Shown: positions 7,767 through 17,981, numbered from the stretch's first letter. The stretch: 64,000 nt of DNA from Roseitalea sp. MMSF_3546 (GCF_030732865.1 NZ_JASHKB010000001.1:124001-188000), one strand, 5' to 3'. The notes: generated from the letters alone by a model not told the origin. Made by a program: numbers and translations.

Positions 7767-8079
7767 GGGTCTGCTCCTTTCTGCTTGTCCTTGGCAGGTG
7801 CCCTTTCAATAGGCATCGCACCGGGCGCGAAAAAGGGGCGCGGCATTGCGCCACGACCGAATCCGGCCAGCCTCGACCAAAGGCTAAGGCCGACCGACGC
7901 GCGTTGCGAGCCAAGCCGATGCGCGGCGGGCCGCGGAGGCGGAAAACCGTTCCGGCAAAGGGCGGCCCGGAGGAACGGGCTCCATCCTCGAACCGGCGAG
8001 ACGCGGTCCTGTCGACAAGCGGCTTGATTAATTCGATATCTTATTATAATGGTTTGATGTCGAACTATTGGAGCCTGTC
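7767..8079. other. Divergent promoter region, peroxiredoxin / nitroreductase
   Basis: These 313 bp between two start codons contain no supported gene. The right end holds the nitroreductase promoter and a candidate operator (listed separately); the left end should hold the peroxiredoxin promoter, for which I see no clear hexamers. Confidence 0.5.
8024..8064 (+). promoter_or_regulatory. Promoter with overlapping inverted repeat, candidate MarR operator
   Basis: TTGATT (8024-8029) and TATAAT (8045-8050), 15 bp apart, lie 30 bp upstream of the nitroreductase ATG. TTCGATATC (8032-8040) and GATGTCGAA (8056-8064) form an 8-of-9 inverted repeat that brackets the -10 box. A MarR regulator is encoded as the second gene of the transcript, so repression by its product is the obvious inference. 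Confidence 0.5.
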
Positions 8080-9249
8080 ATGCCATCCCTCAGCCGCAGA
8101 AAAGTCCTGATGCTCGCCGGCGGCGGCATCGTCGTCGCCGCCGGCGCATCGGCCACCGCCTTCGCGCTCACCCGCACGCCCAGGCGCGCCCTCGAACCCT
8201 GGGAGCGGGCCGGCGCGCCGGGCTATGAAGACCCGCGCATGCGGGCCCTGTCCTTTGCGATTCTGGCGCCCAATCCCCACAATCGCCAGCCCTGGACGGT
8301 CGAACTCGTCGGCGATGATGGCGTCTCGATCGGTTTCGATCAGAGCCGTCAGTTGCCGCACACCGACCCGTTCGACCGGCAACTGACCGTCGGCATGGGC
8401 TGCTTCCTCGAGCTGATGGTGATGGCCGCCGCCCAGGATGGCTACAGGGTCGACCTCGACCTGTTCCCGCAGGGCGCCTCGCCGGACGGGCTGACCGACG
8501 CCCCCGTCGCCCTTGCCCGGTTCGTGCCCGATAAGGGCGTGAAGCCCGACCCGCTGTTCGCCCATGTTCTCGCCCGCCGTTCGGCCAAGGAGGCGCACGA
8601 CATGGCGCGCCCGGTGCCGGCCGAGGCGCTCGAAGCGATGCTGACCGCGCGCCGGCACGTGACGGCGGCGGGCGGCACCGTCGATGCGGCCGATCTGCCA
8701 TACTGGCGCGAACTGAGCCGCAAGGCGCTGGCAATCGAGTTCGAGACACCGCGCACCTACAGGGAATCGGTCGACCTGTTCCGCATCGGAAAGCGCGAGA
8801 TCAACGCCAACCCCGACGGGATCGAGCTGCCCGGGGCGCCGCTCGAGATCTTGAAGGCGCTGGGCCTTTTCACGCGCGAGACGGCGCTCGATCCCGGCTC
8901 GATCGCCTACCGGCAGGGCATGGCCGCCGTCATGGCGCCGCTCGACACCTCGATGGGCTTTGTCTGGACGGTCACAGAGACGAACGACCGGCTCGCCCAG
9001 ATCGGCGCGGGGCGCGACTGGGTGCGCATGAATCTGGCCGCCACGGCCGCGGGCATCGCGTTCCATCCGCTCAGCCAGTGCCTGCAGGAATATGAGGAGA
9101 TGGACGAACTCTATGAGCAGGTGCACCAGAGGCTGGCGCCCGATGGCGGCACGGTTCAAATGCTGGCGCGGATCGGCTATGGACCGGCGGTCGGCCCGAC
9201 TCCCCGCTGGCCGCTGGAATCGCGCATCGTCGAAAGGACCGCAAGCTGA
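8080..9249 (+). CDS. Tat-exported nitroreductase family protein (Acg-like)
   Basis: The N-terminus SRRKVLM followed by a hydrophobic stretch (residues 12-28) is a twin-arginine signal, so the protein should be exported folded, probably with flavin bound. The remainder (PNPHNRQPWTVEL, a long central region, and FHPLSQCLQEYEEM near the C-terminus) fits the nitroreductase-like Acg family. Length is 389 residues. ATG 8080 is chosen over the in-frame TTG 8068 because GGAG precedes it at 8070-8073. It is followed without a gap by the MarR gene; the pair looks like an autoregulated detoxification operon. The substrate is unknown. Confidence 0.82.
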   Translation: MPSLSRRKVLMLAGGGIVVAAGASATAFALTRTPRRALEPWERAGAPGYEDPRMRALSFAILAPNPHNRQPWTVELVGDDGVSIGFDQSRQLPHTDPFDRQLTVGMGCFLELMVMAAAQDGYRVDLDLFPQGASPDGLTDAPVALARFVPDKGVKPDPLFAHVLARRSAKEAHDMARPVPAEALEAMLTARRHVTAAGGTVDAADLPYWRELSRKALAIEFETPRTYRESVDLFRIGKREINANPDGIELPGAPLEILKALGLFTRETALDPGSIAYRQGMAAVMAPLDTSMGFVWTVTETNDRLAQIGAGRDWVRMNLAATAAGIAFHPLSQCLQEYEEMDELYEQVHQRLAPDGGTVQMLARIGYGPAVGPTPRWPLESRIVERTAS

Positions 9250-9695
9250 CCGAAACCGCGTCCGAAGAGCCGAGCCCGTTCGCCTTCTTCAACGAAATCG
9301 GCATCATCAACCAGCTCGGCACGACCCGGTTCCAAAGGGTTCTGCCCGAGGGCATGCATCCGTCGCATTTCGCCGTGCTCAACCACATGGTGCGGCTCGG
9401 CGACGGGCGCACCCCGGCCGAGCTGGCCTCGGCCTTTCAGGTCACCCGCGCCACGATGAGCCACACGCTGGCGCTGCTCGACCGGCGCGGCTTCATCCGG
9501 CTTGCGGTCAACGAACGCGACGCCCGCTCCAAGCTGGTGTTCCTGACCGAGGACGGTCGCCGATTCCGCGACGAGGCGATCGGCGCGGTGGAGGCGATGG
9601 TGCGGCAGGTCTTCGACCCGCAGACGCTCGATCACCTCGCCGCCGCCCTGCCGCACCTTCGGGCCATCCGCAAGCGGCTCGACGAGAACCGGTAA
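9246..9695 (+). CDS. MarR family transcriptional regulator, probable CTG start
   Basis: The winged-helix domain is clear: MHPSHFAVLNHMVRLG, recognition helix around VTRATMSHTLALLDRRGF, wing NERDARSKLVFLTEDG. The first ATG (9354) would leave 113 residues and remove the N-terminal dimerisation helix. The frame is open upstream and encodes FAFFNEIGIINQLGTTRFQR, a normal MarR N-terminus. It contains no ATG, GTG or TTG, but CTG 9246 overlaps the nitroreductase TGA and has AAAGGA 7 bp upstream (9233-9238). From CTG the protein has 149 residues, the usual MarR size. Translational coupling to the nitroreductase is likely. Confidence 0.8.
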   Translation: MTETASEEPSPFAFFNEIGIINQLGTTRFQRVLPEGMHPSHFAVLNHMVRLGDGRTPAELASAFQVTRATMSHTLALLDRRGFIRLAVNERDARSKLVFLTEDGRRFRDEAIGAVEAMVRQVFDPQTLDHLAAALPHLRAIRKRLDENR

Positions 9696-9701
9696 GCGGC
9701 G

Positions 9702-11297
9702 TCAGGCCGCCTTCTTGGCCGTGACCTGGTAGTCCTTGACCGCCTCGAACCGGATGGCCGGCGCGCGCTCGGCCTCGTAGTTCAGCGAAAAGCCGTTCTC
9801 GGCCATGAACACCGGATCGCCGTCCAGATCGCGGGCGATGGCGCTGCGCTGCCTGACCATGAACGCATCGAGATCGGCGCGGCTTTCCGCCGAGATCCAG
9901 CGGCACAGCGAGAAACGCGCGGTCTCGAATTCGACCGGCAGCGCGTATTCGGCCGCAAGCCGTGCCTTGAGCACGTCGAGCTGCAGCGCGCCGACCACGC
10001 CGACGATGGCCGGCGAGCCGTCCTCGGGCACGAAGAGCTGGACCACGCCCTCCTCGGCCATCTGCTGCAGCGCCTCGTTAAGCTTCTTGCCCTTCATGGC
10101 GTCCTTCAGGCGCACGCGGCGCAGGATCTCGGGCGCGAAATTGGGCACGCCGCGGAAGACCAGCCCCTCGCCCTCGGTCAGCGTGTCGCCAATGCGCAAG
10201 GACCCGTGATTGGGAATGCCGACGACATCGCCGGCAAATGCCGCGTCGGCGGTCTGGCGCTGATGGGCGAAGAAGAACTGCGGCGCCGACAGCGTGATCG
10301 CCTTGCCGGTGCGCACCAGTTGCGCCTTCATGCCGCGCGAAAGCCGTCCCGAACAGACTCGGGCAAAGGCGATGCGGTCGCGGTGGTTGGGGTCCATGTT
10401 CGCCTGGATCTTGAAGACGAACGCGGTCATGCGCTCCTCGGTGGCCTCGACCATGCGGCTGTCGGCCTGCTGCGCGCGGGGCCGCGGAGCGAAATCGGCG
10501 AGCGCCTCGATCACGTCGCGCACGCCATAGTTGCGCAGCGCCGAGCCGAAGAATGCCGGCGTCAGATGGCCCTCGCGATAGGCCTGCCGGTCAAAGGGCA
10601 TGCATGCCTCGCGCGCCAGATTGACGCCGTCGATGAACTCTTCGCGCTCGCCGACGGGCAGGAGGCCGGCGGCGCTTTTCGCCTCCGGCCCGTTGACCGG
10701 CGTTCGGTCGGTCTCGGCGTCGCCGCGCCGCACCGCATTGCCCGAAAGGTGATAGGTGCCGGCAAAGCTACGCCCGCGGCCGATCGGCCAGGTGATCGGC
10801 GCCACGTCCAGCGCCAGCTTCTCGGAGACCTCGTCGAGGATCTCGAACGGATCGCGGCTTTCGCGGTCGAGCTTGTTGACGAAGGTGATGATCGGGATGT
10901 CGCGGAGGCGGCACACCTCGAACAGCTTGAGCGTGCGCGGCTCGATACCCTTGGCCGCGTCGATCACCATGATCGCGCTGTCGACGGCGGTCAGTGTGCG
11001 ATAGGTGTCGTCGGCGAAATCCTCGTGGCCGGGCGTGTCGAGCAGATTGTAGATGGTGTCGTCATATTCGAACGTCATCACCGAGGTGACGACCGAGATA
11101 CCGCGTTCGCGCTCGATCTTCATCCAGTCCGAGCGCGACTGGGTGCGGTTCTTCTTGGCCTTCACCTCGCCGGCGAGCTGGATGGCGCCGCCGAACAGCA
11201 GCAGCTTTTCGGTGAGCGTCGTCTTGCCCGCATCGGGGTGCGAGATGATGGCGAAGGTGCGCCGGCGAGCGACTTCCTTGTCGAGCATGGGTGCCAT
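9702..11297 (-). CDS. prfC: Peptide chain release factor 3
   Basis: RF3 is a translational GTPase that removes RF1 and RF2 from the ribosome after peptide release. G-domain motifs are complete: G1 SHPDAGKTT (residues 19-27), G3 DTPGHEDF and G4 NKLD. Length is 531 from ATG 11297; a second in-frame ATG nine bases on (11288) is an alternative. It ends with the C-terminal domain (PVEFETARFSLCRW onwards) typical of RF3. On the minus strand TTGACA (11359-11354) could be a -35 box, but no good -10 follows. The gene stands alone. Confidence 0.96.
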   Translation of the reverse strand: MAPMLDKEVARRRTFAIISHPDAGKTTLTEKLLLFGGAIQLAGEVKAKKNRTQSRSDWMKIERERGISVVTSVMTFEYDDTIYNLLDTPGHEDFADDTYRTLTAVDSAIMVIDAAKGIEPRTLKLFEVCRLRDIPIITFVNKLDRESRDPFEILDEVSEKLALDVAPITWPIGRGRSFAGTYHLSGNAVRRGDAETDRTPVNGPEAKSAAGLLPVGEREEFIDGVNLAREACMPFDRQAYREGHLTPAFFGSALRNYGVRDVIEALADFAPRPRAQQADSRMVEATEERMTAFVFKIQANMDPNHRDRIAFARVCSGRLSRGMKAQLVRTGKAITLSAPQFFFAHQRQTADAAFAGDVVGIPNHGSLRIGDTLTEGEGLVFRGVPNFAPEILRRVRLKDAMKGKKLNEALQQMAEEGVVQLFVPEDGSPAIVGVVGALQLDVLKARLAAEYALPVEFETARFSLCRWISAESRADLDAFMVRQRSAIARDLDGDPVFMAENGFSLNYEAERAPAIRFEAVKDYQVTAKKAA

Positions 11298-11605
11298 GGG
11301 GTAACGGGCCTTGCAGGGGGACGAGCCGGTGTCTGGCAGGGCCCGGCCGCATTTGTCAATCGCGCACCGCACCAGCGCCGGTGGCGGCCTGGCAGATGGC
11401 TGACATTGCGGCGGCAAGGAGCGCCGTGCGGCCGCCCCCGGCTTCGGCGAGCGGTCCAGGCGCGATGACGCGGCGCAAGCCGGTGCGCGGCAATGGCGGG
11501 CAGGACGGAACCGAAACCTGCACGCTGCCTGCTTGAACAACCGCGCGGACCATGGTCTTTGCAGATCGGCCGGGCACCGCCGGCAGCAGCGAGAGGACCC
11601 GTGCC
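11298..11605. other. Divergent spacer prfC / dut
   Basis: These 308 bp show no supported gene. They should hold the promoters of prfC and dut. Only a minus-strand TTGACA at 11354-11359 is notable. Confidence 0.4.
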
Positions 11606-12067
11606 ATGCGCATGCCGCCGCTTCACATCCATCGGCTCAAGCACGCCAGGGGCCTGGCGCTGCCTGCCTACGAGACCGCGGGCGCGGCGGGCATGGACCT
11701 GCGCGCCGCCGTACCCGACGACGCCCCGATCCTCGTCGAGCCCGGCGATCGCCGGCTTGTGCCGACCGGCCTGATCATTGCCGTGCCGCCGGGCTACGAG
11801 GCCCAGATCAGGCCGCGTTCCGGACTGGCACTGCGTTACGGCATCACCTGCCTGAACACGCCCGGGACGATCGATTCGGACTATCGCGGCGAGGTGCAGA
11901 TCCTGCTGGCCAATCTCGGTACGGAATCCTTCCTCGTCACGCGCAACATGCGCGTCGCGCAGATGGTGATCACGCCCATCGTGCACGCCGTTGTGCTCGA
12001 AAGCGCCACCCCGCCAGGACCGACCGAGCGCGATGCCGGCGGGTTCGGCTCGACCGGCCTCGAATAG
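11606..12067 (+). CDS. dut: Deoxyuridine 5'-triphosphate nucleotidohydrolase (dUTPase)
   Basis: dUTPase hydrolyses dUTP to dUMP and pyrophosphate, keeping uracil out of DNA and supplying dUMP for thymidylate. The trimeric dUTPase motifs are all present: AGMDLRA (motif 1), [11 protein letters not shown] (2), [14 protein letters not shown] (3), MRVAQMVI (4), and GGFGSTG near the C-terminus (5). The 153 residues fit the family. ATG 11606 has GAGAGGA upstream; an in-frame ATG 54 bp earlier would add a non-conserved leader. In many alphaproteobacteria dut sits next to coaBC; here they are about 7 kb apart. Confidence 0.96.
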   Translation: MRMPPLHIHRLKHARGLALPAYETAGAAGMDLRAAVPDDAPILVEPGDRRLVPTGLIIAVPPGYEAQIRPRSGLALRYGITCLNTPGTIDSDYRGEVQILLANLGTESFLVTRNMRVAQMVITPIVHAVVLESATPPGPTERDAGGFGSTGLE

Positions 12068-12168
12068 GCGGCGGTGCGGGTCCGTCGCCGGCGACCGCTT
12101 TCCGGCCGCCTAGCGCGCAAGAGCGGCGCCTGCCTTGCGCCGGCCGCCTGGCGCCTGCCCCGGGGCGG

Positions 12169-13701
12169 TCAGGCCGCAAGCGCCGTCGCCTCGCCGGCAA
12201 TGCGATAGGAAATCGCCTCGGCGACGTGAATTCGGCCGACGGCCGCCGCCCCGTCGAGATCGGCAATGGTACGCGCGACTTTCAGGATGCGGTGATAGCC
12301 GCGCGCCGAAAAGCGCATCTTGTCGGCGGCATCGGCCAGAAGGCCGGTCGCGCCGCGATCGGCCTGCGCCACATCCTCGATCATCGCGGTCGGGCACTGT
12401 GCATTGACGCCGATATGGCCCGTTCCGAGCGCGCCATAGCGGGCGGTCTGACATGCGCGTGCGGCTGCAACGCGCTCGGCCACCGCCGCGCTGGATTCGC
12501 CTGCGGATTTGCGGATGAGGTCGCCTGGCATGACCTGCGGAACCTCCACATGCAGATCGATGCGATCCATCAGCGGGCCCGAAATGCGCGCCTGGTAATC
12601 GGCGCGGCAGCGGGCCCCGCGCGCGCAGACATGGCCGGGCGTGCCGGCGAGCCCGCATCGGCACGGGTTCATGGCGGCGACGAGCTGGATACGCGCCGGA
12701 TAGGTGACGCGGTGATTGGCCCGCGCGATCGCGCATTCGCCGGTCTCGAGCGGTTGGCGCAGGCTGTCGAGCACCTGCGGCGAGAATTCGGGGAATTCAT
12801 CGAGGAACAGAACGCCGTTATGGGCGAGCGACACCTCGCCCGGCCGTGCCTTGAGCCCGCCGCCGACCATCGCCGCCATGGACGCCGAATGGTGCGGTGC
12901 CCGGAACGGCCGCCGGTCGGAGAGCCGGCCGCCGGCCAGTTCGCCCGCCACCGAGGCGATCATTGAGACATCGAGCAGTTCGCGCGCCGCAAGCGACGGC
13001 AGGATCGACGGCAGCCGCTGCGCCAGCATCGACTTGCCGGACCCCGGCGGCCCCACCATCAACAGGTTGTGCCCGCCGGCCGCCGCCACCTCGAGCGCCC
13101 GCCTGGCGGTCTCCTGACCCTTGATGTCGGCAAGGTCCGGAAGGTCGGTCGCGGGCGCGCGGATGGCAGGCTGCGGTCGCGAAAGCACCTGCGTGCCGCG
13201 AAAATGGTTGGCAAGCCCGATCAGGCTGACCGGGGCGAGAACGGCCATCTCGGCATCGGCCCATGCCGCCTCGGCGCCGCAGGCGGCCGGACAGATCAGC
13301 CCCTTTCCGGCGGCATTGGCGGCAATCGCCGCCGGCAGCACGCCCGCCACGGGAGCGATGGTGCCATCAAGCGACAATTCGCCCAAAACGCAGTGGCCGG
13401 CCAGCGCATCGGCCGGCACCGCGCCCAGCGCCGCCATCAGCCCCAGCGCGATCGGCAGGTCGAAATGACTGCCCTCCTTGGGCAGGTCGGCCGGCGCCAG
13501 ATTCACGGTGACGCGCTTGGGCGGCATTGAAAGGCCCGATGCATGCAGTGCCGCCTGCACCCGCTCGCGGCTTTCGGCGACCGCCTTGTCGGGCAGGCCG
13601 ACGATCTGCATGCCCATCTTGCCCGGCGCAACCATGACCTGAACGTCGACCGGCACCGCCTCGACGCCCTGAAAGGCAACCGTCGTCACACGCCCTACCA
13701 T
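12169..13701 (-). CDS. comM: YifB family Mg-chelatase-like AAA ATPase (ComM)
   Basis: The 510-residue protein has the N-terminal Lon-protease-like/ChlI domain (QIVGLPDKAVAESRERVQAAL), Walker A VGPPGSGKSM, Walker B GVLFLDEFPEF, and a C-terminal Mg-chelatase extension containing cysteines (CRCGLAGTPGHVC). ComM is known as a hexameric helicase that promotes branch migration when single-stranded DNA integrates during natural transformation. In rhizobia the gene is conserved irrespective of known competence. GGAGG precedes ATG 13701. gshB lies upstream on the same strand with a 178-bp spacer. Confidence 0.92.
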   Translation of the reverse strand: MVGRVTTVAFQGVEAVPVDVQVMVAPGKMGMQIVGLPDKAVAESRERVQAALHASGLSMPPKRVTVNLAPADLPKEGSHFDLPIALGLMAALGAVPADALAGHCVLGELSLDGTIAPVAGVLPAAIAANAAGKGLICPAACGAEAAWADAEMAVLAPVSLIGLANHFRGTQVLSRPQPAIRAPATDLPDLADIKGQETARRALEVAAAGGHNLLMVGPPGSGKSMLAQRLPSILPSLAARELLDVSMIASVAGELAGGRLSDRRPFRAPHHSASMAAMVGGGLKARPGEVSLAHNGVLFLDEFPEFSPQVLDSLRQPLETGECAIARANHRVTYPARIQLVAAMNPCRCGLAGTPGHVCARGARCRADYQARISGPLMDRIDLHVEVPQVMPGDLIRKSAGESSAAVAERVAAARACQTARYGALGTGHIGVNAQCPTAMIEDVAQADRGATGLLADAADKMRFSARGYHRILKVARTIADLDGAAAVGRIHVAEAISYRIAGEATALAA

Positions 13702-13879
13702 CGCAACCGCCCTCCGGGCCGCGCCGGCCCTTGCAACCGGCGATTGGCCTCTGCCTGCTCCGCCAACGCAAGCAAAGCACAGCGAACGGCACATTGCAAG
13801 AACATTATGCGAACAGGCGCACGGAAAGGGTGCGGTCAGGTTGCGCCCGGTTGCACGGCGGAACAAAAGCGGTGCCGGC

Positions 13880-14818
13880 TCAGCGCCTTGCTTCCACCGC
13901 GTCCCAGAACAGCGCGGCGATGTCGGCACCGCCGAAGCGCCGCACCTCGCGCACGCCGGTCGGCGAGGTGACGTTGATCTCGGTCATCAGCCCGCCGATC
14001 ACGTCGATGCCGACCAGCACGAAGCCGCGCTCGCGCAGCGCCGGGCCGATGGCCGCGCAGATCTCGCGATCGCGTTCGCTCATCTCGATGGCCAGCGCCT
14101 TGCCGCCCACATGCATGTTCGAGCGGGCGTCGGTCTCCGAGGGTACGCGGTTGATCGCGCCCACCGGTTCGCCGTCGATCAGGATGATGCGCTTGTCGCC
14201 AGCGCGCACATCGTCGAGATAGCGCTGGGCGATGATCGGCTCGCTGGTGAGCTGGGCGAACATCTCCATCAGCGAGGTCAGGTTGCGGTCGCCGTCGCGC
14301 AGATGGAACACGCCGGCCCCGCCATTGCCGTAGAGCGGCTTGAGGATGATGTCGCCGAATTCGCGCCGGAACGCCCAGATCTGGTCGATATCCTTGGTGA
14401 TCAGCGTTTCGGGCATGAATTGCGCGAATTCGGTCACGAAGATCTTTTCGGGCGAGTTGCGCACCCAGGCCGGATCGTTGACGACCAGCGTTTGGGGGTG
14501 GATGCGCTCGAGCAGATGGGTGGTCGTGATGTAGTTCATGTCGAACGGGGGGTCCTGGCGCAGCAGCACCACGTCCATCTGCGACAGGTCGCGCTGTTCG
14601 GCCGCGCCCAGCGTGAAATGGTCGCCCGCGACGTCGCGCACCTTCAGCGCCTCGACGCTCGCGGTGATTGACCCGTTTCGCATGGTCAGCCGGTCGGGCG
14701 TATAGTGATAGAGCGCATGGCCGCGCGCCTGCGCCTCAAGGCACAGCGCGAAGGTGGTGTCGCCCGCGATCGCGACGGTCGAGATATGGTCCATCTGGAC
14801 CGCAACGCTGAGCGCCAT
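13880..14818 (-). CDS. gshB: Glutathione synthetase
   Basis: GshB joins gamma-glutamylcysteine and glycine with ATP to make glutathione in the cytoplasm. The ATP-grasp features are visible: VAVQMDHI at the N-terminus, [35 protein letters not shown] (flexible loop), and [13 protein letters not shown] (metal-binding end). The length of 312 matches bacterial GshB. ATG 14818 is preferred over ATG 14824 because AAGGGG lies six bases upstream of the former and directly abuts the latter. It follows yraN on the same strand with 73 bp between. Confidence 0.96.
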   Translation of the reverse strand: MALSVAVQMDHISTVAIAGDTTFALCLEAQARGHALYHYTPDRLTMRNGSITASVEALKVRDVAGDHFTLGAAEQRDLSQMDVVLLRQDPPFDMNYITTTHLLERIHPQTLVVNDPAWVRNSPEKIFVTEFAQFMPETLITKDIDQIWAFRREFGDIILKPLYGNGGAGVFHLRDGDRNLTSLMEMFAQLTSEPIIAQRYLDDVRAGDKRIILIDGEPVGAINRVPSETDARSNMHVGGKALAIEMSERDREICAAIGPALRERGFVLVGIDVIGGLMTEINVTSPTGVREVRRFGGADIAALFWDAVEARR

Positions 14819-14891
14819 TGTCATCCCCTTGATCTGCGCGACCTAACTGCGTCGTCCCGACGACAAAATCAATGCGCGGCTCGTGGCGCCA

Positions 14892-15263
14892 TCACGGCGT
14901 GAAGACGCGCGGCACATGCACCGGCCAGCGAGCCGGCAGGATCGCCACCAGGTCGAACCGCAGACTGAGGCGACCATGGTCGGGCTGGCGGGCCAGCCAG
15001 TGGTCGGCCGCCGCCTCGATCCGCCGCGCCGCCGCCGGCGTGATCGCATCCATCGCCTCGGCCAGCGTCGGCCGCGCCTTGACCTCGACGATGGCGACGA
15101 GATCGCCGCGCCGGGCGATCAGGTCGATTTCCCCGGCCCGCGTCTTGAAGCGGCGCGCGATGATCGCATAGCCCTTGACCCGCAGCGCCCAGGCGGCGCG
15201 CCATTCCCCGGTCCGGCCACGGCGCTCGGCCCGGCGTCGGCTCGCGGGCGCGCGCTCAGCCAT
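14892..15263 (-). CDS. YraN family protein (UPF0102), nuclease-like fold
   Basis: This 123-residue protein carries the conserved UPF0102 core [21 protein letters not shown], which is a PD-(D/E)XK-type nuclease-like motif. The biological role is not settled. Its start overlaps the end of rsmI by 8 bp, so it is translated from the rph-rdgB-hemW-rsmI transcript; rsmI-yraN adjacency is conserved across many bacteria. Residues 1-28 are Arg-rich and poorly conserved. Confidence 0.9.
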   Translation of the reverse strand: MAERAPASRRRAERRGRTGEWRAAWALRVKGYAIIARRFKTRAGEIDLIARRGDLVAIVEVKARPTLAEAMDAITPAAARRIEAAADHWLARQPDHGRLSLRFDLVAILPARWPVHVPRVFTP

Positions 15264-16140
15264 CGGTGCGCTTGAGCGCGATCAGGCGCTTGTAGAGGTC
15301 GGCGCGCGGCAGGCCCGTGCGGCTGGCCGCCTCGCGCGCCGCGCGCGCCGCCGGCATGGTCTCGACGAGCCCGGCCAGCAGCGCCTCGATCTCCGCTTCG
15401 CTCGGTGGCGCTGCCGCCTCGCCGGTCGGCGCGATCAGAAGAACGATCTCGCCCTTCACCGTTTCGGAGCCGAATTGCTCCTTGAGTTCGCCGGAAAGTC
15501 CGCACGAAACGGTCTCGAAACGCTTGGTCAGCTCGCGTGCGACGCAGACCTGGCGCTCGGCGCCCATCACCTCCGCGATGGCGTTCAGCGAGGCCGCCAG
15601 CCTGTGCGGTGAATCAAAGGCGACAAGCGTTGTCCTTGCCTGTGCAAGCTGCGCAAGAAGGTCGCGTCTTGCCTTGTCCCGTGCCGGCAGGAAGCCGATG
15701 AAACGGAAGTCGTCCGTCGGCAGACCCGATGCCGTCAGCGCCGCGAGCACGGCCGACGCACCGGGGATCGGCACGATGCGGTGGCCCGCCGCCCGCGCTT
15801 CGGCGACCAGCCGGTAGCCGGGGTCGGAGATGAGCGGCGTCCCGGCATCCGCGACGAGCGCCACGCTCCGGCCCGCATCGAGGGCGGCCAGCAGGCGCGG
15901 GCCGGCCTGGCGCGCATTGTGCTCGTGATAGGCCACGGGCTTGTGCGCAATGGCATAGCGGTCGAGCAGGCGCCGGGTGATGCGCGTGTCCTCGCAGGCG
16001 AGCACATCGCACGCGGCGAGCGTTTCGAGCGCGCGGATCGTGATGTCGCGCAGATTGCCGATCGGCGTCGCCACCAGATAGAGCGCCGGCTCGAGCGGCG
16101 GCGCCTCGATCCGGTGACCGTCGATGGCAAAGCCGGCCAT
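15256..16140 (-). CDS. rsmI: 16S rRNA (cytidine(1402)-2'-O)-methyltransferase RsmI
   Basis: RsmI methylates the ribose of C1402 in the 16S rRNA decoding centre using SAM. Motifs of the tetrapyrrole-methylase fold are present: [19 protein letters not shown] (N-terminus), [12 protein letters not shown] and the C-terminal GEIVLLIAP. Length is 294 residues. ATG 16140 follows the hemW stop by one base (TGAGATG), implying coupled translation, so the in-frame ATG at 16212 inside hemW is less likely. The C-terminal helical region ([14 protein letters not shown]...) is the extra domain typical of RsmI. Confidence 0.95.
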   Translation of the reverse strand: MAGFAIDGHRIEAPPLEPALYLVATPIGNLRDITIRALETLAACDVLACEDTRITRRLLDRYAIAHKPVAYHEHNARQAGPRLLAALDAGRSVALVADAGTPLISDPGYRLVAEARAAGHRIVPIPGASAVLAALTASGLPTDDFRFIGFLPARDKARRDLLAQLAQARTTLVAFDSPHRLAASLNAIAEVMGAERQVCVARELTKRFETVSCGLSGELKEQFGSETVKGEIVLLIAPTGEAAAPPSEAEIEALLAGLVETMPAARAAREAASRTGLPRADLYKRLIALKRTDG

Positions 16141-16141
16141 C

Positions 16142-17344
16142 TCAGCGCGCCAGTTCGGCGAGCACGGCATCGAGCAGCATGCGCCCGCGCGCGCTGGCGC
16201 GGATGCGCGCATTGCCGATCCGTTCGATCATGCCCAGATCGATCATCGCCTGCACCTTGTCGACCGGGAGCGGCCGACCGGCGAGCGCCTCGTGGCGGGC
16301 CAGGTCGAGGCCTTCGACAAGCCGCAGGCCCATCAGTAGCATTTCGTCGGCCTGGCTCGCCGCATCGAGCGTTTCGGTCTCGGCGATGCCATGCCCGTTC
16401 GCGGCGACCCGCGCGTGCCAGCGCTCCGGATAGCGCTCGGTCATGTTGACCAGGCGCCCGGCCTCCGCGGCGAACCGGCCATGCGCGCCCGGACCGATGC
16501 CGGCATAATCGCCATAGCGCCAATAGGTCAGATTGTGCCGGCTCTCGGCCCCGGGAACGGCATGGTTGGAGATCTCGTAGGCCGGCAGGCCCCGCGCCGC
16601 CGTCACCTCCTGCGTGAGCGCGTAAAGATCGCCCGAAAGATCGTCGGGCGGCATGGCCAGCCTTCCGGCCTGATGAAGCGCCTTGAAGGGCGTGCCGTCC
16701 TCGATCGTCAGTTGATAGAGCGACAGGTGGTCGGCGGCCAGATCGATGGCCGTCTCCAGTTCGGCCCGCCAGCTTTCGACCGTCTGGCCCGGCCGGGCAT
16801 AGATCAGGTCGAAGGACAGGCGCGGAAAGGTGCGCCGCGCCAGATCGATCGCGGCCCGTGCCTCGGCGGCGTCATGCAGCCGGCCAAGCAAGCGCAGATC
16901 GGCATCGCCCAGGGCCTGCACCCCAAGAGAGAGGCGATTGACCCCGGCAGCCCGATAGCCGGCAAAGCGCTCCGCATCCGCCGATTGCGGATTGGCCTCC
17001 ATCGTCACTTCGATGCCAGCCGGCACGGTCCAATGCGCGGCGGCCGACGCGAGCAGCACGCCAACGGTTTCCGGCTCCATCAGCGATGGCGTGCCGCCGC
17101 CGATGAAGATCGAGGTCACGGTGCGCGGCCCGGTCAGCGCGCGCATATGCGTCATCTCGGCGATGAAGGCGTCGGCGAAGCCGGCCTGATCCACCGGCGC
17201 GTGCCGGACATGGGAGTTGAAGTCGCAATAGGGACACTTGGCCGCGCAGAACGGCCAGTGCAGATAGACGCCGAAACCGGGCGCGCCGTCATCGGGCAGG
17301 CCCGCCGCCGTTTCGGTTCTTTCAGGTGACGCCCAGACAGTCAT
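16142..17344 (-). CDS. hemW: Radical SAM protein HemW (heme chaperone)
   Basis: The iron-sulfur motif CAAKCPYC (Cys33, Cys37, Cys40) fits radical SAM CX3CX2C, and [20 protein letters not shown] is the HemW hallmark separating it from coproporphyrinogen dehydrogenase HemN. HemW binds heme and hands it to target proteins such as respiratory enzymes. Length is 400 residues from ATG 17344, which overlaps the end of rdgB by 23 bp. It is the fourth gene of the rph operon. Older annotations call it oxygen-independent coproporphyrinogen III oxidase. Confidence 0.93.
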   Translation of the reverse strand: MTVWASPERTETAAGLPDDGAPGFGVYLHWPFCAAKCPYCDFNSHVRHAPVDQAGFADAFIAEMTHMRALTGPRTVTSIFIGGGTPSLMEPETVGVLLASAAAHWTVPAGIEVTMEANPQSADAERFAGYRAAGVNRLSLGVQALGDADLRLLGRLHDAAEARAAIDLARRTFPRLSFDLIYARPGQTVESWRAELETAIDLAADHLSLYQLTIEDGTPFKALHQAGRLAMPPDDLSGDLYALTQEVTAARGLPAYEISNHAVPGAESRHNLTYWRYGDYAGIGPGAHGRFAAEAGRLVNMTERYPERWHARVAANGHGIAETETLDAASQADEMLLMGLRLVEGLDLARHEALAGRPLPVDKVQAMIDLGMIERIGNARIRASARGRMLLDAVLAELAR

Positions 17345-17981
17345 GGGCAAACAGTTTGAAGGCACGGGCGCGGTGCGACAAGGCCTCGGCATCGCCCGGC
17401 GTCCAGCCATGCTTTTCCGCGGCACTCATCTCGCCGAAGGTCCGGTCGTGGCCGTCCGGCACGAAGACCGGATCGTAGCCGAAGCCAAGATCGCCACGCG
17501 GCGGCCAGATCAGATGGCCCGGCGCCTCGCCGCGGAAGAATTCGCAATGGCCGTCGGGCCACGCCAGGCACAAAACGGCGACGAACGCCGCCCGTCGCTC
17601 GGCGGGGTCGGTCGCGCCGAGCGCCCGCAGCCTTTCCTCGACCGTGCGCATCGCCATCATGAAATCGCGACCATTGCCGGTTTCGGCCCAGTCGGCGGTA
17701 TGAACGCCGGGCGCGCCTTCGAGCGCATCGACGCAGATGCCGCTGTCATCGGCCAGCGCGGGCAGGCCGGTCGCCTGCATGGCGGCCATGGCCTTGGTGC
17801 GCGCATTTTCCTCGAAGGTCGTGCCGTGCTCCTCGGGCTCGGGCAGGCCGAGTTCGCCCGCCGATAGGACGTCGAACCCGAACGGGCCGATCAGCCCGCG
17901 AATTTCGCGCAGCTTGCCGTCATTGTGTGTGGCCAGCACCAGCCGGCCCGGTTCGAGGCGGCGGGTCACGAAAGGCCCCAC
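17322..17981 (-). CDS. rdgB: XTP/dITP diphosphatase (RdgB/HAM1)
   Basis: RdgB hydrolyses non-canonical purine triphosphates (dITP, XTP) to monophosphates so they are not built into nucleic acid. Conserved motifs: [14 protein letters not shown] (nucleotide-binding start), [26 protein letters not shown] and GFGYDPVF. Length is 219. It overlaps hemW downstream and the VOC gene upstream (16 bp), so it is inside a tightly packed operon. Neighbours rph and hemW are the usual partners in this order. Confidence 0.96.
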   Translation of the reverse strand: MGPFVTRRLEPGRLVLATHNDGKLREIRGLIGPFGFDVLSAGELGLPEPEEHGTTFEENARTKAMAAMQATGLPALADDSGICVDALEGAPGVHTADWAETGNGRDFMMAMRTVEERLRALGATDPAERRAAFVAVLCLAWPDGHCEFFRGEAPGHLIWPPRGDLGFGYDPVFVPDGHDRTFGEMSAAEKHGWTPGDAEALSHRARAFKLFAHDCLGVT

